In this document: one piece after another, positions 28,721 to 35,992 of the stretch
Position numbering within the stretch: position 1 is the first letter of the stretch
Layout: each line of letters starts with the position of its first letter
Assembly: GCA_938011445.1 (NCBI GenBank)
Contig: CALLUH010000102.1
Span: 1 to 35,992, forward strand
DNA from: an uncultured Hyphomonadaceae bacterium
GTDB taxonomy: Bacteria > Pseudomonadota > Alphaproteobacteria > Caulobacterales > Hyphomonadaceae
Direction of reading: 5' to 3'
Length of the DNA: 35,992 nucleotides
Position numbers and translations under genes: made by a program
The notes under the pieces: model-generated
Database searches by the model: none
The model's input: only the letters and a program-made list of their open reading frames with translations
What the model was told of the DNA's origin: nothing

Positions 28721-30169
28721 CTAGCCCCCTTCAACTACTTTGAATTCGATGCGCCGGTTGGCCGCGCGGCCTTCGCGGGTTGCATTATCGGCGATCGGAA
28801 TGTCAGGACCGAACCCTATCGCATCCATGCGGTCGTCGGCAATCCCGCGCGCTGACATGTAATCTGCAACAGCCTGTGCGCGCGAACGGCTCAAAGAGAT
28901 ATTAAAACCACGATCACCTTGAGAATCTGTGTGTCCGGAAATCTGAAAGACAAAACCTTCGCACCGACGCGCCACGCCCATAAGCTTGTCAAGTGTGGCG
29001 CCACTTGACCGGTCAATTGTATTCTTTCCGCTTTCAAAAGTCACACGGTTTGTCGCCAATACCGCCCCAAAGGCTGTCTGGCAGGAGGCCAAAGCGTCGC
29101 TCTCGAAATCAAGTCCGGTGATCTCGGCAATATCGGAGTCCACCGCCTCCACATCAAGAACAATCGGAAAACTGGCCTCACTCGCCACATCATCTCGCAA
29201 GAAAGCAATGGCGCTGTCCGCCGCCTCTCCCGAAACGCGATAACCGTCTCCTTCCGGATCAAAGACAACAAGCCCCGATCGAAATCGCAAAAATTGCGGC
29301 AAAATCCGCCGGATCCCATCAAGCCAATCATCGTGCGCATGCTCGCCAATGACCATTTGATCGCTGATATTGCCTGAAAAACTGGACGAGACCAGTTCAA
29401 GAATTTCACCTCGTTCTGATTCGCTGTTCACCAGACCATGAAGTATCACCTCGTCCGCTTCCAGTGAGGCAGACCAAATTCCCGCGCCGCGAACATCCGC
29501 CTCCAATGTAAAATTATCATCAATGCCCGGCAAGCCATTGCGCAGGCTCGTGCGAAATATCGGCGACATTGACAAGCCTTCTATCCGAAGCACCTGATCA
29601 ATTAATTCCACTCGGCCATATTCAAGCTTATCGAGTTGCAGAAGGGCCTGATGCGCCACCATCAGCCAGTCCCCGTCCGGTTGACCGCTACCAATCTTTA
29701 TCCTGTTCTCAACTTCGCCAGGCGCGATCGCCTCGGCATCTATCTGCAAAGCCTCGATGGTCCGCTGGTCTGGTGCATAGCCGCTCAGGACAATACCGCC
29801 ATTGCGCATTTTTTCTGCCACCCAGATATAGGGCGAGATCGGCGCTCCAGCGATCACCTTATCGGTCAAACCTGTGATCGGCCCCATCCAACGATTGCCA
29901 AAAAGTCCTGACGCGGACAGCAATCGAATGGCACCATCCCCTGCGCCATCGCCTGGCGACTGACCTGACAAAGTTGCATGCTGACCGTCCATTTCGATCT
30001 CGGCCCAGCTATAGCCGTTCTCCTGCAAAACCGTCTTCGCCTGCCGCTCGATACCATCTTCAAGTGCGGCCGCGTTCTGGTTACCGCCATAGACAGCCCA
30101 AAAACCCGTTACCACGATACCAATCAGCGCTATGGCCGCCAATATCCAATCTACAAATCGCCCAAACAT
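28721..30169 (-). CDS. OmpA family protein with BON-like domain(s)
   Basis: 482 aa; N-terminal TM; C-terminal OmpA peptidoglycan-binding ISGHTDSQGDRGFNISLSRSRAQAVADYMSARGI...NRRIEF; N-terminal segment GIERQAKTVLQENGYSWAEIEMDGQHATLSG is BON-like. Confidence 0.87.
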   Translation of the reverse strand: MFGRFVDWILAAIALIGIVVTGFWAVYGGNQNAAALEDGIERQAKTVLQENGYSWAEIEMDGQHATLSGQSPGDGAGDGAIRLLSASGLFGNRWMGPITGLTDKVIAGAPISPYIWVAEKMRNGGIVLSGYAPDQRTIEALQIDAEAIAPGEVENRIKIGSGQPDGDWLMVAHQALLQLDKLEYGRVELIDQVLRIEGLSMSPIFRTSLRNGLPGIDDNFTLEADVRGAGIWSASLEADEVILHGLVNSESERGEILELVSSSFSGNISDQMVIGEHAHDDWLDGIRRILPQFLRFRSGLVVFDPEGDGYRVSGEAADSAIAFLRDDVASEASFPIVLDVEAVDSDIAEITGLDFESDALASCQTAFGAVLATNRVTFESGKNTIDRSSGATLDKLMGVARRCEGFVFQISGHTDSQGDRGFNISLSRSRAQAVADYMSARGIADDRMDAIGFGPDIPIADNATREGRAANRRIEFKVVEGG

Positions 30170-30254
30170 GCCTTTCCCTTGCAGCTTACCTCTGCTTTAG
30201 CCATGCATGAAGTCAGACACACAAGCAAGCCGAGCCTGCAGAGCGAACACACAA

Positions 30255-31094
30255 ATGACCACTTCCATGCCGCCCCTTTCGATTACCAGCCCATCCAATC
30301 CGCTCATCAAGCGCCTGCGGGGACTTGATCGCAAAAGGAACCGCACAGAAACCGGCCTGTTCCTGGCAGAAGGAACCCGACTGGTCTTGCAAGGGCTGAA
30401 CAATGGCTGGCAGGCTGATACGCTGGTCTGTGCCAGTTCCATGCTGGAACGGCCGCTTGTGCAGGATCTCGTTTCCCGTGCGATGGCTGACCAAACCAAA
30501 ACCATACAAGTGCCCGACCGCGTTATGGGCCAGATCACCCGCAAAGATAATCCCGGCGCCGTGGTCGCCGCCTTCCGCCAGCAACACCGCACCCTTGCCG
30601 ATCTGGCGACAACCAATAGCGGCATTTGGCTCGCTTTATACGAAATCCGCGATCCGGGAAACTTGGGCACAATTCTGCGCACAGCCGACTGCACCGGACT
30701 GGCAGGCGTTATTCTCCTCGAAACCTGCTGCGACCCTTACAGCATCGAAGCGGTCCGCGCCTCAATGGGTTCGGTGTTTGACATTGCCTTTGCAACCTCG
30801 GATTTTCCGGCATTCAATGCTTGGCGAAAAGATCAGGGCCTGACCATGACCGCCGCAAGTGTAAACGGCACGATCCGGCATGACGAAGCCAGCTATTCGG
30901 GTAAAGCGCTGATCATTATGGGCAATGAGCAAGCGGGGCTTCCGCCAGACATCGAAGCCACCTGCGACACGCTTGCCCTCATTCCCATGCGCGGCGGCGC
31001 AGACAGTCTCAACCTTGCCCAAGCCACCGCAATTATGAGCTATGAGGCATGGCGTCAGCAAGGCTATGCAGGCGCAAGGGGAGCTACCGGATGA
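30255..31094 (+). CDS. TrmH/SpoU family RNA methyltransferase
   Basis: SNPLIKRLRGLDRKRNRTETGLFLAEGTRLV; RDPGNLGTILRTADCTGLAGVIL; IIMGNEQAGL; IPMRGGADSLNLAQATAIMSYE. ORF-track start is 30207. Confidence 0.94.
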   Translation: MTTSMPPLSITSPSNPLIKRLRGLDRKRNRTETGLFLAEGTRLVLQGLNNGWQADTLVCASSMLERPLVQDLVSRAMADQTKTIQVPDRVMGQITRKDNPGAVVAAFRQQHRTLADLATTNSGIWLALYEIRDPGNLGTILRTADCTGLAGVILLETCCDPYSIEAVRASMGSVFDIAFATSDFPAFNAWRKDQGLTMTAASVNGTIRHDEASYSGKALIIMGNEQAGLPPDIEATCDTLALIPMRGGADSLNLAQATAIMSYEAWRQQGYAGARGATG

Positions 31095-31978
31095 AACAGG
31101 ACACCAAGCTTCTCATTGCCGACGACTGGAGCGATTATGCATTGCTCGATTGCGGCGAAGCGATGAAGCTCGAACGCTTTGGCACCCAGACCGTCATCCG
31201 CCCCGACCCGCAAGCCTTCTGGACGCCAGCCAATCCTATAGAGACATGGACTGCCGACGCACGCTTTGCCTCCAAATCAGAGACCGACGAGCGCGGCAAT
31301 TGGCAAATCATCTCGCCAAATGCGCAATCAGAATGGCCAATGCGCTGGAACAATCTGACCTTCAATGCCCGCCGCACCCCGTTTCGGCACTTAGGTATCT
31401 TTCAGGAACATTCGGTTCATTGGCGCTTTGCACAAGAGAAAATACGCGCCGCCGGACGCCCCGTCAAAGTGCTCAACCTTTTCGGCTACACCGGCATGAT
31501 GTCCCTCGCCTGCGCAGAGGCGGGCGCAGAAACCGTCCACCTTGACGCCAGCCCGAAGTCAAACGGATATGGCAAGCAGAACCAGATACTTTCAGGGCTG
31601 GACGACCGCACAATTCGCTGGATTGCCGACGATGCCATGAAGTTCATTGCCCGCGAACAAAGACGCGGAAACCAGTATGACGCGATTGTGCTCGACCCGC
31701 CAAAATTCGGACGCGGCCCCAAGAATGAGACATGGCGCTTTGAAGACGATTTCCCCGACCTGCTCGACGGCGTGCGGGCATTGCTCTCGCCAGACCCGCT
31801 ATTCGTGATCGTTACCGCCTATGCCGTACGGCTCTCTTATTTGGCCATCGCTCAAACACTGGCAGACCGCATGCGCGACCTTGGCGGAACAACGCAAGCA
31901 GGCGAGATGGCACTCCCCCAAAAAGACAGCGACAGATTACTGCCCACAGCGCTCTATGCGCGCTGGTACAGCGATTGA
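31091..31978 (+). CDS. Class I SAM-dependent RNA methyltransferase (RlmI/RlmK-like)
   Basis: VLNLFGYTGMMSLACAEAGAETVHLDASPKS; DAIVLDPPKFGRGP; start MKQDTKLL at 31091 overlaps the upstream stop. Confidence 0.9.
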   Translation: MKQDTKLLIADDWSDYALLDCGEAMKLERFGTQTVIRPDPQAFWTPANPIETWTADARFASKSETDERGNWQIISPNAQSEWPMRWNNLTFNARRTPFRHLGIFQEHSVHWRFAQEKIRAAGRPVKVLNLFGYTGMMSLACAEAGAETVHLDASPKSNGYGKQNQILSGLDDRTIRWIADDAMKFIAREQRRGNQYDAIVLDPPKFGRGPKNETWRFEDDFPDLLDGVRALLSPDPLFVIVTAYAVRLSYLAIAQTLADRMRDLGGTTQAGEMALPQKDSDRLLPTALYARWYSD

Positions 31979-32048
31979 GAAACAGGCTAAAGCTACTTGC
32001 AAATCGTGCAGCCCCCAAAACGCTCTCAATGAACGAGGTCGCAGGTCA

Positions 32049-32161
32049 CCTCATCCAAAGCGAGTTCCGAGCCTCATGGTGAGCGAAGTCGAACCACGAG
32101 GCGGGCTTGGCGAGACCCGTCAAACGTCTCAAGACATCCTTCGACTTCGCTCAGGATGAGG
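32049..32161. repeat. Intergenic palindromic dispersed-repeat-like element
   Basis: Outer arms CCTCATCC (32049-32056) / GGATGAGG (32154-32161); 13-bp perfect inner arms gagcgaagtcgaa (32081-32093) / ttcgacttcgctc (32140-32152); local hairpin CCTCATGGT (32072-32080) / ACCACGAGG (32093-32101, one mismatch). Confidence 0.8.
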
Positions 32162-32196
32162 GACAAGACGACCGCCCAGCCAAAAATCAACCCGAG

Positions 32197-33921
32197 CTAG
32201 CCGCCCAGCACCGACGCCCCGGCCCCCGCTCCCAGACATTCAGTCCGCAAAGCCCGACGGTCGGTTTTCTCCGTCCCGCCGCGCGGAAGCGGCTCGGAGC
32301 GGAACCAGATTTTCACAGGCACTTTGAACGCCGAAATCTGTTCGCGCAGAAAGCCTTGCAAAGCGGCCTCATCAAGCTCGGCATCCGGCTTCAGACGAAC
32401 GCCCGCGCCCACTGTCTCTCCCAACCGCTCGTCAGGCATAGAAAAGACTGCCGCTTCAAGAACATCCGGATGCATGTGCAGCGCCGCGTCCACCTCCAGA
32501 CAGGAAATATTCTCGCCGCCGCGAATAATCATATCCTTTTTGCGGTCAACAATGGTCACAATGCCCTCATCATCAACCGTCGCCAGATCACCCGTATAAA
32601 GCCAGCCATCGCGCAAGGCGTCCGCTGTTGCTTCCGGCTTGTTCAGATAGCAGCGCATATTCGCCGAGCTACGGATTGCCAACTCCCCAACCTGACCATT
32701 GGGCACGATATTGTCATCATCATCGACAATTTTGAGCTCTTGCAAGGGCGGGTAAAGCCGGCCCGCCGCGCCCGGACGCTCGATATAGTCCGTCCCGCGA
32801 ATACCAATGCCAAGCGCATTCGTCTCGGTCATGCCAAAGCCTGTGGCCGGTTCGGCGTGGGGCATGGCCTTGGCCAATTTGGCAACTTGCGCGGCCGGAC
32901 GTTTCGCCCCGCCCGCCTCAAGCGCGCGCAAAGTTGGCAAAGACTTGCCCGACCTTATCGCCGCCTCCATCAATTCGGCCGACATAGTGGGCACACCAAA
33001 AAAGCGGGCGACATTTTCGCGCTCGATCAGATCGACTGCGGCGTCGGCATCCCATTTGTGCATCAGAATTAACCGCCCGCCTGTCGCCAGCGAGACCAGA
33101 AAACAAGCATGGGTCGCTGAAACGTGGAACATGGGCGTGGTCAGCAGCATGGCGGGCTGTAGCTCTTCGCCGTCCGCATCGGTCGGCATGGCAACCCCAT
33201 TGCCCATCGCCTCACGCACCAGTGCACTCATTAGCCAACTCAACAAGGCCGAGATGGCCCCGCGATGGGTTTGCACAACGCCCTTGGGGTGGCCGGTCGA
33301 TCCGGACGTGTACATCACCGCAAAATCTGCGTCCGTATCGATCTCGACATCTGGCGCGGCATCCGAGGACGCATTGGCCATAAGGTCTGCATAGGCGCGC
33401 GTGTTTGCAATGGCCTCACCGCGCACCAGAATAATTGCCAGCCCCATTCGCTCGGCAAAAGGCGCCATCGCCCCGACGCGCGGCCCGTCCGCAAAAACAA
33501 GGCGTGCGCCGCTGTCCTCAAACCCGTAAACCAGTTCCTCACTTGTCCACCAGCTATTGAGGAAGACAACCACGCCGCCGACCGAGACAATCGCCATCAT
33601 CGCCGTCATATATTCAGGATAATTGCGCATGCAGATCGCAACCTTGTCTCCCGGCTTGATGCCATATTCGGCGATCAGGACATTGGCGAGCCTGCTCACT
33701 TCCGCCTCGAAACCGGAAAAGCTCGTTCGCTTCCCTTCATAGACGAGAAAATCCTTGTCGGCATGTTCGGCGGCAGAGAGTTGTAATACTGCGCGCAAAT
33801 GCGGCGGCGCATTGTCAAACACTTTCAGCCGCACACCGCGAATATCCGCCTCGCCAACCGAGAACATCGGCTCGGTCGAGGTAATGTGCGCTATGGCTTC
33901 AGCCGCAGTTTCAAAGGTCAT
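32197..33921 (-). CDS. AMP-binding acyl-CoA ligase (class I adenylate-forming)
   Basis: 574 aa; AVMYTSGSTGHPKGVVQTH; GFGMTETNALG; GWLYTGDLATVDDEGIVTIVDRKKDMIIRGGENISCLEVD. Confidence 0.94.
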   Translation of the reverse strand: MTFETAAEAIAHITSTEPMFSVGEADIRGVRLKVFDNAPPHLRAVLQLSAAEHADKDFLVYEGKRTSFSGFEAEVSRLANVLIAEYGIKPGDKVAICMRNYPEYMTAMMAIVSVGGVVVFLNSWWTSEELVYGFEDSGARLVFADGPRVGAMAPFAERMGLAIILVRGEAIANTRAYADLMANASSDAAPDVEIDTDADFAVMYTSGSTGHPKGVVQTHRGAISALLSWLMSALVREAMGNGVAMPTDADGEELQPAMLLTTPMFHVSATHACFLVSLATGGRLILMHKWDADAAVDLIERENVARFFGVPTMSAELMEAAIRSGKSLPTLRALEAGGAKRPAAQVAKLAKAMPHAEPATGFGMTETNALGIGIRGTDYIERPGAAGRLYPPLQELKIVDDDDNIVPNGQVGELAIRSSANMRCYLNKPEATADALRDGWLYTGDLATVDDEGIVTIVDRKKDMIIRGGENISCLEVDAALHMHPDVLEAAVFSMPDERLGETVGAGVRLKPDAELDEAALQGFLREQISAFKVPVKIWFRSEPLPRGGTEKTDRRALRTECLGAGAGASVLGG

Positions 33922-34029
33922 AGTCTATAAGCCCTGTCGTTTCTTTTCATCACTAGACCAGTGGATGAAACCTTCGGCAAGGGCGGAATACTAGAGTTGC
34001 CGTGGCGGCATATAGAGTCATTACGAGAG

Positions 34030-35058
34030 TCAGCTATAGCCCAGCGCAGCCATGCCCGGAGCGCAGGCGCGCTCAAGCCGCCCAATCGCGTCAGAAGGCA
34101 GGTCTTGCCACTTCGGCGGCGCTTTGCGGGGGAGTTCGGCCGCCACTTCCAGCCAGTCTTCATTGGCAAGATCAGGCGCGGCAAACTGTTGGAAACGTTC
34201 AATCGTATCCCGAGGGCGCTCGACCAGATCATTATAGCTCATCGTATGGATGTTCTCGGGCGGGAGCGCGGCCAAATCTTTCAAGCCCTGCATAATCATC
34301 GCTGACCAGAACATGCCAGCCTCTTCGGGTTTCGGCTCGGTATCGAGGAAGTAGTCGATTGGCATCAGCCCCGAGATAACCGGCGCAAATGTGTTAACCA
34401 TCAAACTATCCGAATAGCGAAAAGGCGTTTTGAGCAAATCAATCCCGACCCGCCGCAGCCTGATCCATGAATGGAAGAATACACGCAGCGGCATGAAATT
34501 GCGGATCGACATAGCCACTTCACGGCCATCTCGGTGGATATGGATGAATTTCGCGTCAGGGAATAGACGATAAAGCGCTTTAATCATGGTGATCGAGTTG
34601 CCTGTGCGTTCGATCCACATCGCTCGGTCATGGCGCTTTGCGAGCCAGTCAAACCAGAACCGATACTGCTCGCCCATGCCCGCTTTTGGCCTTGCTTTGA
34701 TAATTGGCTCCATTTCACGATAAAGCGCATCCGGATCACTGCTCAAATGCGGCAACGTCATGTAAAGGCTGGCTGGCAGGTCTTTCATTGTCCACGGGCT
34801 GTCCTCGGTGAACTCATAGGTAAACTCGACAGGACTGCGGGTCGGATTAATTGCTTTGCGCAAGACCGGAGATGCATCGGTCAGAAGTCTCCAGAACCGC
34901 TCACCATCCATCCTGCGATGCACCAGCCCCTCGGTCGCAAACGAGACGAACACTTCAGACAGGCTTAGTATATCAGGATGCAAATTAACCAGATTAGACA
35001 TCAAGGTCGAGCCGCATCGGCCCGTGCCGACAATGAAAACAGGTCGATTTTGGGACAT
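34030..35058 (-). CDS. Sulfotransferase family protein
   Basis: 342 aa; 5'-PSB loop-like PVFIVGTGRCGSTLMSNLVNLHPDI; FIHIHRDGREVAMSIRNF. Confidence 0.9.
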   Translation of the reverse strand: MSQNRPVFIVGTGRCGSTLMSNLVNLHPDILSLSEVFVSFATEGLVHRRMDGERFWRLLTDASPVLRKAINPTRSPVEFTYEFTEDSPWTMKDLPASLYMTLPHLSSDPDALYREMEPIIKARPKAGMGEQYRFWFDWLAKRHDRAMWIERTGNSITMIKALYRLFPDAKFIHIHRDGREVAMSIRNFMPLRVFFHSWIRLRRVGIDLLKTPFRYSDSLMVNTFAPVISGLMPIDYFLDTEPKPEEAGMFWSAMIMQGLKDLAALPPENIHTMSYNDLVERPRDTIERFQQFAAPDLANEDWLEVAAELPRKAPPKWQDLPSDAIGRLERACAPGMAALGYS

Positions 35059-35221
35059 ATCTACCCTCTGGCTAGGAATTGGTCTCTTGCATTTGTTTCA
35101 TTGCAGGAACCGCCATCAAAGAAAAGCCATGATGTGGGTTGTATTAGAGCGGGCGTAGACAAATATCTTTGCGTCAGCCATAGAAAACACTTTGCAACAC
35201 TGATCCGGACCAATTGATTCC

Positions 35222-35854
35222 ATGATAGATATGACACGCACCGCGATGAACCTCGTCCCTATGGTGGTCGAACAGACCAGCCGCGGTGAGCGCGCCTTCG
35301 ATATTTTCTCGCGGCTGCTCAAGGAACGCATCATCTTTATTACCGGCCCTGTGGAAGATGGGATGGCCGCGCTGATTACCGCGCAGCTTTTGTATCTTGA
35401 GTCCGAAAATCCCAAAAAAGACATCGCAATGTATATTAATTCCCCCGGCGGCTATGTCTCATCGGGCCTCGCCATCTATGACACAATGCAGTATATTCGC
35501 TGCCCTGTGGCCACCGCTTGCATTGGACAGGCGGCAAGCATGGGATCACTGCTATTGGCCGCCGGCGAGCCCGGCTCACGCACAGCGTTGCCGAACGCCC
35601 GGATCATGGTGCATCAGCCGTCAGGCGGCTATCGCGGCGTCGCAACCGATATTGAAAGGCACGCTGAGGAGATAATTGATCTAAAGCGCCGATTAAATGA
35701 AATCTACGTTAAACACACAGGGCAGAAATACGATTCGATCGAGAAAAAGCTTGATCGCGACACGTTTATGACGGCCGAAGAAGCTGCAGAGTTCGGGATT
35801 GTAGACAGGGTTTATGAGCCTCGTAGTGTTAAAGGTGACGAAGACAAGGTGTAA
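35222..35854 (+). CDS. clpP: ATP-dependent Clp protease proteolytic subunit
   Basis: 210 aa; [69 protein letters not shown]. Confidence 0.97.
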   Translation: MIDMTRTAMNLVPMVVEQTSRGERAFDIFSRLLKERIIFITGPVEDGMAALITAQLLYLESENPKKDIAMYINSPGGYVSSGLAIYDTMQYIRCPVATACIGQAASMGSLLLAAGEPGSRTALPNARIMVHQPSGGYRGVATDIERHAEEIIDLKRRLNEIYVKHTGQKYDSIEKKLDRDTFMTAEEAAEFGIVDRVYEPRSVKGDEDKV

Positions 35855-35962
35855 CGGCGTAAGTCTTGCTTGGGCGAGATGACGCGGTAAGAATAAATTA
35901 TTCCCTGCGATCACGCAGCTTTGTAAGCTTTGTGTTAAATTTTATGGGGCATTGAGGTAGAT

Positions 35963-35992
35963 ATGACGAAACAAACCGGCTCCGGCGACTCG
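35963..35992 (+). CDS. clpX: Probable start of clpX (truncated by the window edge)
   Basis: ATG at 35963 preceded by gaggtag, reading MTKQTGSGDS; position immediately after clpP fits the common clpP-clpX order. Confidence 0.7.
   Translation, partial: MTKQTGSGDS

Noticed and set aside
32107-33072. 321-aa plus-strand ORF opposite the acyl-CoA ligase, beginning in the palindromic repeat
   Set aside because: Overlaps a confident minus-strand CDS; Arg/His-rich translation without domain
1-35992. CRISPR arrays, tRNA/rRNA genes, transposases, prophage genes or toxin-antitoxin pairs
   Set aside because: No direct repeat-spacer pattern, cloverleaf, or characteristic proteins recognised. The RatA-like gene is the COQ10-type housekeeping family, not evidence for a toxin system

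Overview
The window looks like a chromosomal segment of an alphaproteobacterium, densely coded on both strands. From left to right it holds: ispDF, a pncC/cinA-type gene, a COQ10/RatA-type gene and lipA; an acyl-CoA/ACP synthetase plus an acyltransferase-3 gene; an old-yellow-enzyme-like oxidoreductase; parE; and an acyl-CoA catabolism region (three acyl-CoA dehydrogenases, an enoyl-CoA hydratase, an ABM monooxygenase, an AhpD-like protein, an MBL hydrolase and an IspZ/YciB-like membrane protein). These are followed by a divergent CobT-like protein, DUF1289, a clan AA aspartic protease, a TSUP permease, an UrcA-family protein, a SixA-like phosphatase and a 1-Cys peroxiredoxin. At about 22.66-30.17 kb there is a minus-strand envelope/coiled-coil region: BON-OmpA protein, a membrane-anchored coiled-coil protein with an internal W..YL..R repeat, an M48 lipoprotein protease, and a tightly overlapping three-gene operon (TelA-like, DUF6384-like, and a coiled coil with an Arg/Gly-rich tail). 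Two RNA methyltransferases, a palindromic dispersed repeat, an acyl-CoA ligase, a sulfotransferase, clpP and the first codons of clpX close the window. No tRNA, rRNA, CRISPR, transposase or prophage was recognised. The best candidate for an under-described system is the 22.66-30.17 kb cluster, especially the three-gene operon. The second is a CobT homologue lacking the usual catalytic motif glutamates. All family calls come from reading motifs in the sequence and were not searched against any database.
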